Part shown: positions 26,467 to 35,738 of the stretch, in pieces
How the letters are laid out: each line of letters begins with the position of its first letter
How positions within the stretch are numbered: position 1 is the stretch's first letter
Source: Allorhodopirellula solitaria
GTDB lineage: Bacteria > Planctomycetota > Planctomycetia > Pirellulales > Pirellulaceae
Length of the DNA: 64,000 nt
NCBI RefSeq assembly: GCF_007859855.1
Contig: NZ_SJPK01000012.1
Location: 77,036 to 141,035 of the forward strand
Direction: 5' to 3'
Translations under genes and position numbers: made by a program
Notes under the pieces: model-generated
Databases searched by the model: none
Told to the model about the DNA's origin: nothing
Seen by the model: the letters and a program-made list of their open reading frames with translations, nothing else

Positions 26467-28689
26467 TCAGGCGTCGACTCGGTTTTGCCAACACGTGAAA
26501 ACGATACGGATCTCATCGCAACTGATCGGCGGATCGAGGGTTTGTTGGGATTGAACCGCTTCGAAGATCGGTTTGAGCCGGCCATCCTCGCTGGCGGGGA
26601 TCGCCGCTTCGATCAGCCGGATTCGCTCTGGGGAAACCCAGGCCGACGCGTCGGTAATCTCGGCGCTGCGGAGGTACTCGCTGAGGTAGCCACACACCGT
26701 GGACGAGGCTCGTCCCATTTTTTCGGCGACCTCGTCGATCGATATCCCTTTGGCGAACATCTCGTCCGCCTCCTGTTGGGCCATGGCTCCCTTGATACTT
26801 TTCGGCGGGGACGATGTGCTGACAGGCGTACTGGGTGAATCAGCCCCAGCGACATCGCGTGACAAATCGGTCTGTTGGCAATACGCGTCGATTTCTGTTA
26901 AGAAAATCTCGCCATACTCTTCGAGTTTGCGTTGGCCGATACCGCGGATGTCCCCTAGTCGGGCGATCGAAGTGGGACGGATCCGAGCCAGGTCACGGAG
27001 CACGGCATCTCCAAAAACAATGTAGGCGGGAACGCCGCGCTCGGTTGCCAACTCACTGCGTTTGGCACGCAGCGCATCGAAGAGTGCCCGGTCGACGCCC
27101 TCCCAAGAATCCACGGCCGGTGATTTGGCTGAGCGTCCGCCCGAGGAAGGGGCGGCGCGGGTCAGAGTGACGGTCCCCCGCCGGTGCAGTAGCTCCCGTC
27201 CGGCTGGGGTCAGTTGCAACACGTTGTACTCGCCGGTGCGTTGGAGAAAACGCTGCGAGACCAATTGTTCGATCCAAGTCCGCACGTTGGCAGCCGATTC
27301 ATTGCCGAGCAGGTTGTGGGTGCTGAGCTGATCGTGACCGGCGCGAGTGATTTTTTGGTCCCGGGATCCTGTCAGGACTTTGACGTTATAGGCGACCCCA
27401 AAACGTTCCTGCAGCCGCAACACATTGGAGAGAATCTTCTGTGACAAGGTGATCGGATCGTCGACCGTATCGAGTTCGCCCAAACAGACATCGCAGGCGT
27501 TGCAATTATCAACATCGAACTCTTGCCCAAAGTAGTTCACGATTGCTGCGTGCCGGCACTGCACGCCGGAACACAGCTCCGCCATGGCATTCACGTTTGC
27601 CATCGCTTCATCAAAGTTCGATCGGTCGCCCATCTCGAGGATGCGTTTCCAGGTCATCAGGTCGCCGCCGCTGTACAAGAGAATGCACTGAGACGCCAAT
27701 CCATCGCGCCCAGCGCGGCCGCTTTCCTGTTGGTAGTGCTCGATCGATTTGGGCATCCCGGCATGGATGACGAATCGAACATTCGATTTGTCGATGCCCA
27801 TTCCGAAGGCCACCGTGGCCACGATCACATCTACCTGTTCACGAATAAAGGCTTCCTGGTTGGCATGCCGGGTCACGTCATCGAGGCCGGCATGGTACGG
27901 CTTGGTTGAGATGCCTCTTGCCGCCAACGCCGCAGCGGTCTGCTCCACTTCCTTTCGCGTGATGCAGTACACGATTCCGGATTCGCCGGGGTGCTGTTCG
28001 ACGACGCCCATGATCTGCTGCAGCGCGTTATCGCGGCGGAGCATGCGATAGGTAAGGTTCGGGCGGTCGAAACTGCCGACCAACATCTGAGGTTGGCGAA
28101 GCTCGAGTTGTTCGGCGATGTCCTCACGCACTCGCTCGGACGCCGTTGCAGTGAAGGCGTGCACCGATGCCTCGGGAAACCGCTGTTTTAAAACCCGCAG
28201 GCCACGGTACTCCGGACGAAAATCATGCCCCCAATTACTCACACAGTGAGCTTCGTCGATGGCGAAGAATGAGATCGGGATCGACGTGAGAAAATCGAGC
28301 GTGCGTGGGGAGAGCAGTCGTTCGGGTGCGAGGTAGAGCAAGCGAATCTCGCCCCGTCGAATCCGAGCGGCCGTCTCGCGTTTCTGATCCTCGCTCTGGG
28401 TGCTGTTGACTAACGCCGCCGCAACACCGTTGCTCTGCAACGCGTCGACTTGATCCTTCATCAGCGAGATCAGTGGCGAGACGACCACCGCCATCCCGTC
28501 GCGGACCAGAGCCGGGACTTGATAGCACAGCGATTTGCCTCCGCCCGTCGGTAGCACCACCACGCTGTCGCGGCCCGCGATCACATCGCCGACCGCTTCC
28601 TCCTGTAAGGGGCGGAAGTCGTCAAAGCCCCAGACCTGAGCAAGAATCTCCCGGGCGGAGGAGGATTCGTCTTGAGTTGAATGAACCAT
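26467..28689 (-). CDS. recQ: ATP-dependent DNA helicase RecQ
   Basis: 740 residues; a 3'-5' superfamily 2 helicase for recombination and repair. Walker A LPTGGGKS (Lys52), DEAH at 145-148 and the SRGVGRxGR-type motif VI (QESGRAGRDG) are intact. The RQC zinc region has CRHAAIVNYFG and CNACDVC. An HRDC domain lies around 515-600. Beyond it is an extra 130-residue C-terminus with a GISIDEVAEKMGRASSTVCGYLSEYLR helix-turn-helix, as in RecQ proteins with a C-terminal HTH. All catalytic motifs are present. The gene lies between the sulfatase and the cysteine-cluster gene on the same strand. Confidence 0.95.
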   Translation of the reverse strand: MVHSTQDESSSAREILAQVWGFDDFRPLQEEAVGDVIAGRDSVVVLPTGGGKSLCYQVPALVRDGMAVVVSPLISLMKDQVDALQSNGVAAALVNSTQSEDQKRETAARIRRGEIRLLYLAPERLLSPRTLDFLTSIPISFFAIDEAHCVSNWGHDFRPEYRGLRVLKQRFPEASVHAFTATASERVREDIAEQLELRQPQMLVGSFDRPNLTYRMLRRDNALQQIMGVVEQHPGESGIVYCITRKEVEQTAAALAARGISTKPYHAGLDDVTRHANQEAFIREQVDVIVATVAFGMGIDKSNVRFVIHAGMPKSIEHYQQESGRAGRDGLASQCILLYSGGDLMTWKRILEMGDRSNFDEAMANVNAMAELCSGVQCRHAAIVNYFGQEFDVDNCNACDVCLGELDTVDDPITLSQKILSNVLRLQERFGVAYNVKVLTGSRDQKITRAGHDQLSTHNLLGNESAANVRTWIEQLVSQRFLQRTGEYNVLQLTPAGRELLHRRGTVTLTRAAPSSGGRSAKSPAVDSWEGVDRALFDALRAKRSELATERGVPAYIVFGDAVLRDLARIRPTSIARLGDIRGIGQRKLEEYGEIFLTEIDAYCQQTDLSRDVAGADSPSTPVSTSSPPKSIKGAMAQQEADEMFAKGISIDEVAEKMGRASSTVCGYLSEYLRSAEITDASAWVSPERIRLIEAAIPASEDGRLKPIFEAVQSQQTLDPPISCDEIRIVFTCWQNRVDA

Positions 28690-28720
28690 TGGAATCTCGT
28701 GAGCGACCGATCGCCAGCGG

Positions 28721-29215
28721 TCAGACTAGTGGCAATCCGGTGGGGCGGCGACTGCGGAGGGAGTCCTCTTTCCGGCGGCCAGACTGTTCGAACTGGGGGC
28801 CGAAGAGCGCATCGGCATACTCGTCTATCTGTTCCGGGGTTTCGAAATAGCGTTCGTAACACCAATCGTCTTCGAACTCGCACTCGTCGGTCGTGTACTC
28901 CCGGCAGATTTGAGGGCGTGTCTCGTAGATCCCACAACGGTTGTCATCTTGCAGATGTTTGCAGGTCGTGTGTACCAACAGATACCAGGTTTCCTCGTCC
29001 ACAAATACGCTCGCTCGGTCATGCAGCAGGTACCAACGGACGAAATCGAAATCCTTACGTGAGACCGGTTCGTCGATCGGCAAGGCGAAATAATGGCAGC
29101 ACTTGGCCGAGCAATGGTCACACAGATTTTCGCCCTGGGGCAGATCCTCGCGGCGCCGGATCCGCTGCCGGGTCGCGGCGGGCGATGGGTCTTTTTTTGC
29201 TTTCGGTTTTGACAT
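28721..29215 (-). CDS. YkgJ-type cysteine-cluster protein
   Basis: 164 residues, no signal peptide. Cysteines are arranged as in the YkgJ/CxxCxxCC family: C-D-H-C-SAK-CC-HYFALPID near residues 31-38, then C-KHLQDDNR-C-GIYETRP-Q-I-C-REY around 85-103, and C-EFEDDW-C after that. They probably bind Zn2+ or an Fe-S cluster. YRTRPxICR-like elements are the family signature. The substrate or partner is unknown. It lies 31 bp upstream of recQ on the same strand, and divergent from purU. Confidence 0.82.
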   Translation of the reverse strand: MSKPKAKKDPSPAATRQRIRRREDLPQGENLCDHCSAKCCHYFALPIDEPVSRKDFDFVRWYLLHDRASVFVDEETWYLLVHTTCKHLQDDNRCGIYETRPQICREYTTDECEFEDDWCYERYFETPEQIDEYADALFGPQFEQSGRRKEDSLRSRRPTGLPLV

Positions 29216-29412
29216 GGGATGAGTCTCGGGCGAACGCCAGCAACAAGGATGGTATAGGCAACGCTGGATTGCCCTCTATCATGATACGCCATCCACCCTC
29301 CATTACGAGGCCGCGGCTCCCGTCGCCACTGCGATCACGCGAGATTCCACCCTCTCGGACTTCGTGCCTCCTATTCCTGCCATCCTTGTCCTCCACACCT
29401 GCTCCGTCGCTC

Positions 29413-30294
29413 ATGGAAGTCGTCATCACCGCTCTCGGACCTGACCACACCGGCCTGGCCGATCCCATCATTCACCATCTCACCGGTCGCGGGGCGCGGA
29501 TCGCTGAGATTCAGATGTACGACCACGACGAGCAATCACTGTTCGCGATGCTCTGCCGAATCCAGTTCGACGAGATGCCCGAGGTCCAAGGCCAAGTCTC
29601 GCTGGCAGAATTGCGAAATGAGATGCGTCAGATCGGCGACCACACGGGGCTGTCGATCCGCGTCTGGAGCCCGAATGTCCGCCCGCACAGGCGGCCCCGT
29701 ATCGCGCTAGCCTGCACTTACGTGGAAGACACGCCGCGCGCCGTCCTGCAAGCCGTTGCCAATGGCACGATCGCGGCGGATGTCCCCGTCGTGATTTCCA
29801 ATCGCAAGAAACTCGAACCCCTCGCCGGTGAATTCGGCTCGGAATTTCGCATGATCGGCGATGGACAAGGCGGCGCCGACAACGAAGCGATGGTCCAGAT
29901 TCTCGATAAAATGGACATCGATTATCTGATCCTCGCCCGCTACATGCGCGTGCTTCCTGCGGAGGTGTGTTGGCAGTTCGCCGGTGGGCGGATCATCAAT
30001 CTCCATCATGGTCTATTGCCAGGATTCCCCGGTTTTCGGCCCTACCACGATGCCAACAACGCCCGCATGCTCACGTTCGGGGCGACCTGCCACTTCATCA
30101 TCCCCGAGCTCGATGCCGGCAATCAAACCATCAATCAACGCACCTTCTCGGTCGCACCTGGCACACCGATTGAAAAGATCATTGCCGAAGGCGAGCGCGA
30201 CAATGAGCCCAAATGCCTCGTCGAGGGCGTGCGGCGCGTGGTCGACCGGGAAGTGTACCTGCACTTTCACCGCGTCGTGCCGAGACAACGCTAG
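29413..30294 (+). CDS. purU: Formyltetrahydrofolate deformylase
   Basis: 293 residues from ATG 29413. Hydrolyses 10-formyl-THF to formate and THF. An N-terminal ACT domain (1-85, MEVVITALGPDHTGLADPI) is followed by the formyl transferase fold. Candidate catalytic residues Asn196, His198 and Asp234 sit in INLHHGLLPGF and PELDAG. The His-His-Gly-Leu-Leu variant replaces the more common HHSFLPAF. The open frame runs 244 codons upstream, but those residues do not look like protein and cross the divergent gene. An IS3 fragment lies directly behind the stop. Confidence 0.88.
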   Translation: MEVVITALGPDHTGLADPIIHHLTGRGARIAEIQMYDHDEQSLFAMLCRIQFDEMPEVQGQVSLAELRNEMRQIGDHTGLSIRVWSPNVRPHRRPRIALACTYVEDTPRAVLQAVANGTIAADVPVVISNRKKLEPLAGEFGSEFRMIGDGQGGADNEAMVQILDKMDIDYLILARYMRVLPAEVCWQFAGGRIINLHHGLLPGFPGFRPYHDANNARMLTFGATCHFIIPELDAGNQTINQRTFSVAPGTPIEKIIAEGERDNEPKCLVEGVRRVVDREVYLHFHRVVPRQR

Positions 30295-30296
30295 TT

Positions 30297-30445
30297 TTCG
30301 GTGCCAAGAACGCAAAGTGGCAGCGTCGACGCCCAACGATTCCGAGGCGGCATTGAACGAGTAGTCTTGTCTGACAATCAGATCGACCGCGTTCTGCTTA
30401 AATTCCGCGGTGAACGTTCCCTTGCTTCTTCTGTTTTTCTGACCT
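30297..30445 (-). pseudogene. IS3-family transposase OrfA fragment
   Basis: On the minus strand an open stretch reads as the N-terminal helix-turn-helix of an IS3 OrfA: RRSKGTFTAEFKQNAVDLIV, then RQDYSFNAASESLGVDAATLRSWHRKL. The opening of the HTH_Tnp_1 domain and the final W-x-x-K-L are typical. After the HRKL the match stops at the end of purU, so about 50 residues of OrfA survive and the rest, with OrfB, is gone. No inverted repeats were found. An AGGAG sequence sits upstream of the fragment. Confidence 0.6.
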
Positions 30446-30519
30446 GGTAGGTCTCCTGAGAGGATTGTGGAAATTTCTCAGGTGTCCGCCAGTCGTGGGC
30501 GAACGCCGCAACGTGGAGT

Positions 30520-31749
30520 TCAGCTGTCGCGTCCACGCCAGGACACCCGTTTGCCGCACAGGTGGGTGAAAAATGCCCACCATTGAAGGAGCAGGAACAA
30601 CACGATGGAGAGGGGATGGAAGAACGCGCCCGTTGGACTTTGCGGTAGTTTCCACGCCGCGACCCACCGCGGTAGATGACTGAGGATGATCGCTGCGAAA
30701 CTGGTCAGGGCAGCAAACCAAACCGCGACGCCATGGTTATCGTCGGAATATTGAACGAGAGCATATCCCAACGTCACGTAGGGCAGCACGTTGGCACCGC
30801 TGAGGAGCACGGTAAAGGGCATCAGCAATCGCCAGTTCGCAATGCCTTCATGGGCGTTCTTGAGCAGTCCTCGGACCACTTCTCCAGCACCACGGTACAT
30901 CCGGCAGTTGGCCAGCCCCGTGCCGTCGACGCAGTCCGTCAGCATGCCATTTTGGCGATAGATTCTTGGCAGCTGCAGCCCATCGTGTCGCGATGTTCGG
31001 ATCGCCGCATGCGTGCCGCTGCGTTGGTAGGCTTCCCGGTCGGTCACAAAGATTTGCCCACACCCCGCTGCATACCCCGGGTCGGTCCGCGATCGCATTC
31101 GGTCGAAGGGCAGGTAACACAGCAGGATGTAGTGCATCATCGGGATCAGTATTTTCTCAAACAGCGACCCGGTCTCTTGGTTCGGAAACGCGCTGAGCAG
31201 CGAGATCGGTTCGCCCTTGGCGGGGCCCTGGTCCGCGTACTGAGCTTTGCGCCGCGTCAGCTGTTGCAGCGCGGTTGGCTTCAGCCGCACATCGGCATCG
31301 AGAAATAGCAGCAAGTCAAATTGGGCCGCCTCGGCGAGACGGCAGCAGGCGTGTTGTTTTCCGTTCCAGCCCGGTGGCAGCGTCACGCCGTCGAGCAACC
31401 GCACGCGTCCGTCGTCCTGAGCGATTTCACGAACGAGCTCGGCCGTACTGTCACTGGAATCGTCATCGAGCACGACAACTTCTAAAACGACGCCCGTGTT
31501 CGCTAGCACGGCTTGGACGGAGTCGCTGATCCCGGCGGCTTCGTTACGGGCGGGGATCAACACGGAGATCGACGGTTCCTCCTCGGTGGGACTGAGCTCG
31601 CCGGCCCGCCATCTCAGAAACCTGGGCAGGTTTCCAGAAAACATCAGTGCTGCCAAACCGGCCAGCAGCAGGGCAACGGCAGGGAGCACCCAGAGCATGA
31701 CGATCATGAACCAATCATTCACTCGAGCGAACTCCAAATTTGTCTCCAT
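30520..31749 (-). CDS. Family 2 glycosyltransferase, CrtQ-like (carotenoid)
   Basis: 409 residues from ATG 31749. An N-terminal membrane helix (about 14-38) is followed by a GT2 domain: SVLIPARNEAAGISDSVQAV, a DDDSSDST nucleotide-sugar motif and FLDADVRL (DxD). The PPGWNGKQHACC segment is close to the GK.HAC element of 4,4'-diaponeurosporenoate glycosyltransferase CrtQ. Three or four C-terminal membrane helices follow. Neighbours (acyltransferase, CrtI-type enzyme, aldehyde dehydrogenase) support a carotenoid glycosylation role. The start overlaps the acyltransferase end by 35 bp; 31758 and 31707 are alternatives. Confidence in the CrtQ call is moderate. Confidence 0.72.
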   Translation of the reverse strand: METNLEFARVNDWFMIVMLWVLPAVALLLAGLAALMFSGNLPRFLRWRAGELSPTEEEPSISVLIPARNEAAGISDSVQAVLANTGVVLEVVVLDDDSSDSTAELVREIAQDDGRVRLLDGVTLPPGWNGKQHACCRLAEAAQFDLLLFLDADVRLKPTALQQLTRRKAQYADQGPAKGEPISLLSAFPNQETGSLFEKILIPMMHYILLCYLPFDRMRSRTDPGYAAGCGQIFVTDREAYQRSGTHAAIRTSRHDGLQLPRIYRQNGMLTDCVDGTGLANCRMYRGAGEVVRGLLKNAHEGIANWRLLMPFTVLLSGANVLPYVTLGYALVQYSDDNHGVAVWFAALTSFAAIILSHLPRWVAAWKLPQSPTGAFFHPLSIVLFLLLQWWAFFTHLCGKRVSWRGRDS

Positions 31750-32533
31750 GTGCAGCATCGAACTTGCGAAGGGATAACCATGATTGGATGCGGCGTGACC
31801 AATCGTAGACGCCGGAGGCGCCCTGTTTTCCACGCAGCAGGTTCTCGAAGGGTTCGGCCGAGCGGGCGATGGCGAGCGAGGAGAGTTTCCTCTGGTTCTC
31901 ACGCAGCCCGACGGTGAGCCGCTCGGCCCATCTTGATTTCGAATCCCCCGGGTGCTCGGCGAGCGAGACCACCTCACCGATTCGCAGCAAGCATTCTGGC
32001 AACCGCTCTTCCCAAAAAACATACTCCAGAGCGATGGGGACGACTAACCCTCGCGGCAATTTGGAACACAGGTGGGCGAGTCCCGGCATCAGGTTGGCCG
32101 CGTGATCTCGGGCGTCAGCAAAATGCCCTTCCGGCGTCAACCATAACGCCGAGGCGGGCCGCTGCAATAACTCCCCAGTTGATCGCAGAAAACGAGCCGC
32201 CCCGCGATTCGAATTCAGATCAACGCCAAAAAAACCGAGCTTCGCCAGCACCTTGTATTTCGCCAGTGCCACCTCGTCGATGGGCGCGTAGAGTTGACGC
32301 GGCGACATCAAGCGACGATTGATGAAGTGGGCGATCATCGGATCCCACCACGATGGATGGTTGCAATATACGATCACGGGCACGTTCTCGTCGGGATCCA
32401 TCGTGGCCCAGGACCGCGATCCCTCTCGCTCAACGGCGATCGCGTGAAAGTGGCGTTTCAAATAGGAATCGAGGAACCGATGAAATCCATTTTGAAACCA
32501 AGCGGCTGGCGCGGGGGCGAGTTCAGACGTCAC
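31715..32533 (-). CDS. 1-acyl-glycerol-3-phosphate-type acyltransferase, CrtO-like
   Basis: 272 residues starting at GTG 32533, which overlaps the CrtI stop in a GTGA. The longer ATG frame at 32608 has no supporting feature. The PlsC acyltransferase motif HPSWWDP (H-x4-D) and a later LTPEGHF glycerophosphate-type motif are present, plus LVVPIALEYVFWEERLPE. In staphyloxanthin synthesis the acyltransferase CrtO adds a fatty acid to the glycosylated carotenoid; this gene's position between CrtI-type and GT2 genes suits that. A lysophospholipid acyltransferase is the alternative. Confidence 0.72.
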   Translation of the reverse strand: MTSELAPAPAAWFQNGFHRFLDSYLKRHFHAIAVEREGSRSWATMDPDENVPVIVYCNHPSWWDPMIAHFINRRLMSPRQLYAPIDEVALAKYKVLAKLGFFGVDLNSNRGAARFLRSTGELLQRPASALWLTPEGHFADARDHAANLMPGLAHLCSKLPRGLVVPIALEYVFWEERLPECLLRIGEVVSLAEHPGDSKSRWAERLTVGLRENQRKLSSLAIARSAEPFENLLRGKQGASGVYDWSRRIQSWLSLRKFDAAHGDKFGVRSSE

Positions 32534-34158
32534 GCGGTCGATTCCGCTGTGATCGTACCGAATTGGCCAGCCCGTGCGTCTTGATCGAGGGAATCCGCCG
32601 CGATCCATCCGCTCATCAACACCATCGGCATGCCCGGGCCGGGATGGGCTGCGCCGCCCGCGAGGTATAAGCCTGGAATTTCTTTTCGACGATTGCCCGG
32701 TTTGAACGCACCTGTGAATTTGCCGTGACTGGCGAGCCCGTAGATCGCACCGTTGAGCACTCGATAGCGATTGTGAATGTCCTCAGGAGTCAGCGCATCT
32801 TCGGTCACGATGGCGTCCCGGATCCCTTCCATGCCCGCCGTCCGTTCGAGCTTGTCGAGAATCACGTCGCGGTAGTCCGGCAACATCGCTTTCCAGTCAT
32901 GCCCGCTGCGGAGATAGGGGGTGTGGACGAGCACATACAAAGCCTCTCCTCCCTCGGGCGCAACGCCTGGCTCGGAAATCGAAGGGGCGCAAACGTACGC
33001 TGTCGGATCAGGGGCAACCTCACCGCGGCGATAGATCGAGTCGAATTCCGCTTTGGGGTCTTTGGAAAAGATGAAATTGTGGTGTAGCAGTTGTTCGTAG
33101 CGGCGATTCAAACCGAGATACAAAACCACGCCGCTGCAGGCAGCCTCGTAGTCGCTCTTGCGCTGGAAGGTTTTCGCCGCAGGCGTTCCCCGCAACAACT
33201 CTCGGTAGGTGCGAACCGAATCACAATTACTGACCACGGCATCGCAGGCAATCGTTTCGTCTCCCGCCGTAACCACATCGCGAACACCGGACGCGTCCGA
33301 TTCAATGCGCAGGATATCGGTGCCGGTGCGGATGTCGACGCCCAGTTCCTCGGCGAGCTTTGCCAAAGCTTCTGGAACGGCGCCGGTGCCGCCGACGGGA
33401 TACCAGATGCCTTCCTCGGTCTGCATGTGGGCAATCCCGCAGAGCACGGCAGGCGACGCGTAGGGAGACGACCCCACGTACTGGGTGAAGTGGTCCATCA
33501 TCTGGGAAACGCGGTGCTCGGGCACATGCGACCGCACCACGGAGGCCACGCTCCGCCCCATCCGCAGGGACATGACGTCCTTGAGCACAGCCGCGGAGAA
33601 CGCCCCTCCCATCTCCATCGTGTCCGCCAAACCGCCGATCGATCGCCAAAAGAAAAATCGATCCGAAACACCATGCAACTGCTCGCTGACGCGGAGGAAC
33701 TTTTCATAGCCGTCGGCAGTCACCTCTTCCCCGGTGAACTCGCGGAGGTGTTGTTTCATCGCGTCGACATCGGCCACGAGGTCGAGCACCGTGTTCTCGC
33801 TCGTTTTGGCGGCCTCGGATCCCTCAAAGAAACAACGCCACTGCGGATCCAAGGGGACCAATTCGAGGTAGTCATCGAGATTGCGGTCCGCTTCGGCGAA
33901 GACGCGTCGCAGCACGCTCGGGAGCGTGAGGATCGTCGGGCCCATGTCGAACCGATACCCGTCCGTATGCAGGACCGCCGCCTTGCCCCCGACCCAATCG
34001 TTCTTCTCGCACAAGGTGACACGATGGCCTCGAGCCGCCAGCACGCAGGCCGATGACAATCCCGCCAATCCACCCCCGATGACGACCACATGCTGCGGGG
34101 CGGTTGTCGCGCCAGTGGCTTCAGATTGGTCGGGAGCAATCATGAGAAGTGGGTTCAC
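32530..34158 (-). CDS. CrtI-family carotenoid desaturase/oxidase
   Basis: 542 residues. An N-terminal FAD Rossmann motif HVVVIGGGLAGLSSACVLAARGHRVTLCEK, GGKAAV, and a DMGPTILTLPSVLRRVF block match the phytoene desaturase/CrtN/CrtP group. The C-terminal FAD signature GLYLAGGAAHPGPGMPMVLMSGWIAA is complete. In this four-gene operon, with aldehyde dehydrogenase, acyltransferase and glycosyltransferase, it is more likely a terminal-methyl oxidase (CrtP/CrtNb) or diapophytoene desaturase than a C40 enzyme. Sequence alone does not decide between these. Overlaps the acyltransferase by 4 bp (GTGA). Confidence 0.85.
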   Translation of the reverse strand: MNPLLMIAPDQSEATGATTAPQHVVVIGGGLAGLSSACVLAARGHRVTLCEKNDWVGGKAAVLHTDGYRFDMGPTILTLPSVLRRVFAEADRNLDDYLELVPLDPQWRCFFEGSEAAKTSENTVLDLVADVDAMKQHLREFTGEEVTADGYEKFLRVSEQLHGVSDRFFFWRSIGGLADTMEMGGAFSAAVLKDVMSLRMGRSVASVVRSHVPEHRVSQMMDHFTQYVGSSPYASPAVLCGIAHMQTEEGIWYPVGGTGAVPEALAKLAEELGVDIRTGTDILRIESDASGVRDVVTAGDETIACDAVVSNCDSVRTYRELLRGTPAAKTFQRKSDYEAACSGVVLYLGLNRRYEQLLHHNFIFSKDPKAEFDSIYRRGEVAPDPTAYVCAPSISEPGVAPEGGEALYVLVHTPYLRSGHDWKAMLPDYRDVILDKLERTAGMEGIRDAIVTEDALTPEDIHNRYRVLNGAIYGLASHGKFTGAFKPGNRRKEIPGLYLAGGAAHPGPGMPMVLMSGWIAADSLDQDARAGQFGTITAESTA

Positions 34159-34208
34159 TCGGAAAAGAAGACGAAAAGACTACTCGAAAAGAGGGCTGCT
34201 ATGACTCG

Positions 34209-35639
34209 CTATTTTACCCGACGGCGCTTGCCAACGGCAGAGGCCAGTCGGCGTAGACCGGCGATTCGAGCTCGAAAATTGCCGCCGTGATCCCATTGCA
34301 TCACCCCGGTCAGCAATTCCGCATCGGAGTCGCGGCGTGATACCAAGTGAGGGGCCAGTCGCCCCGATCGCGTCGAAATCACACGAGGGGTCGTCATCGC
34401 CAGCAGTCCTTCGGGGCCACGCGTCACGCCGAATCCACTCGATCCACGCCCGCCAAAGGGCAATCGTGGATCGGCCGTTGGCGCGACGAGATCGTTGATT
34501 GTCACCGAACCGACCCGCAATTCGGCCGCCACTTGCTCGGCCTCATGACGCGGACCAAACACGGAGGCTGCCAAGCGATAGGGGCAATCGTTCACTTCGG
34601 CAATCATCTCATCGCGTGAATCCATCTCCATCAAGGTCATCACGGGAGCAAACAGGTCGGTCTGCAAGATCGCGTGATCGCGGGGAACATCGGCCAACAC
34701 CACCGGGTGCATGCGGCCACTGCGACGAACTTCGCTTTCATCAAACCGTCCGATCCGGTCCACGCCGCCTGCAGCGAGCGCCGAGGCAACCGCGTCGGCC
34801 ACCGCCTCCCGAGCGGCGGGGTGCACGATCATCGGCGGGCAGCTCTGCAGTTTCTCGGTCAGCTCGCCCAGCCAAGTCGGCTCTGCTGGGCGTTTTAAAT
34901 CTTCGTCTGGCAGATTTCGCCCTCGCAGATACATCACCCGCCGAGGTCCGATGCAGGTTGCCCCACTGTTGAACAGCAATCCGAAACCGATCGCGTTGAC
35001 GAGACGCTCGGGATCCGCAGCGGGCAAGACGACGACGGCATCGACACCCGAAAGTTCCATGATCGTGGGCGTCAACGAGTCAGCCGTCTGATGCAGGACC
35101 GCTTGCCCAGTCTTCGCCGCGCCCGTCAGCACCACCAGTTCCACGCCGTCATCGATCGCATTTTTCGCAGCCTCAGTCGAACTGTCGAGCAACTGCAGCG
35201 CGTCCGTCGGCACGCCCGCCCGGTAGAATGCGTTGACCAACTCCTCCGAGACCGCTTCACTGCCCCGGGCGGGTTTGAGCAGCACCGTATTTCCGCCTGC
35301 GAGTGCCTGGGCCAGCTGCACACCGCTTAAAAAAACGGGGTAATTCCAAGTCCCCAGGATCAGCACACGGCCCCACGGCAATCGCTCGACCCGGCTGCCG
35401 ACGCCCCACAACCAGAGTGGGCGTCCTGACAAACCGACGCGGCGATCGGCCAATACCTTTGGCCCGCGGCGGGCGATCCACCCCAATGCATCGCACAAGG
35501 GAATCAACTCCGACGCCACCGTCTCCACATCCTCCCGACGCTGTTCATTGCGTGAGGCTGCGACCAACCGATCGGCTGCAGCGGCGACCTCGTGACGCGC
35601 CGCACCAATGAGCCGGCAACGAGCCCGATTCGACCGCAT
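34209..35639 (-). CDS. Aldehyde dehydrogenase, CrtNc/AldH-like
   Basis: 476 residues from ATG 35639. The NAD(P)+-dependent fold shows GTWNYPVFL..VQLAQALAGGNTVLLKPA, general base Glu195 (MELSGVD) and nucleophile Cys229 (FNSGATCIGP). The C-terminal LPFGGRGSSGFGVTRG is class-3-like, as in membrane/fatty aldehyde and carotenoid aldehyde enzymes. In the staphyloxanthin pathway AldH oxidises 4,4'-diaponeurosporenal to the acid, which fits this operon. The ORF could start up to 35786, but that would overlap the divergent activator; 35639 leaves about 100 bp for both promoters. Gap of 50 bp to the CrtI gene. Confidence 0.82.
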   Translation of the reverse strand: MRSNRARCRLIGAARHEVAAAADRLVAASRNEQRREDVETVASELIPLCDALGWIARRGPKVLADRRVGLSGRPLWLWGVGSRVERLPWGRVLILGTWNYPVFLSGVQLAQALAGGNTVLLKPARGSEAVSEELVNAFYRAGVPTDALQLLDSSTEAAKNAIDDGVELVVLTGAAKTGQAVLHQTADSLTPTIMELSGVDAVVVLPAADPERLVNAIGFGLLFNSGATCIGPRRVMYLRGRNLPDEDLKRPAEPTWLGELTEKLQSCPPMIVHPAAREAVADAVASALAAGGVDRIGRFDESEVRRSGRMHPVVLADVPRDHAILQTDLFAPVMTLMEMDSRDEMIAEVNDCPYRLAASVFGPRHEAEQVAAELRVGSVTINDLVAPTADPRLPFGGRGSSGFGVTRGPEGLLAMTTPRVISTRSGRLAPHLVSRRDSDAELLTGVMQWDHGGNFRARIAGLRRLASAVGKRRRVK

Positions 35640-35738
35640 AGCCCAAATCGGCTGTTCATGATAATTTGTCGCTCGATTCAATTCGTTCTCGTCAGGTTGG
35701 AAAAACCGGGTGAAAGACAATCCTACCAGCCCAGCTAG

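Noticed and set aside
33091-34056. 321-codon + strand open frame
   Set aside because: Antisense to the CrtI-family gene, which has complete FAD motifs.
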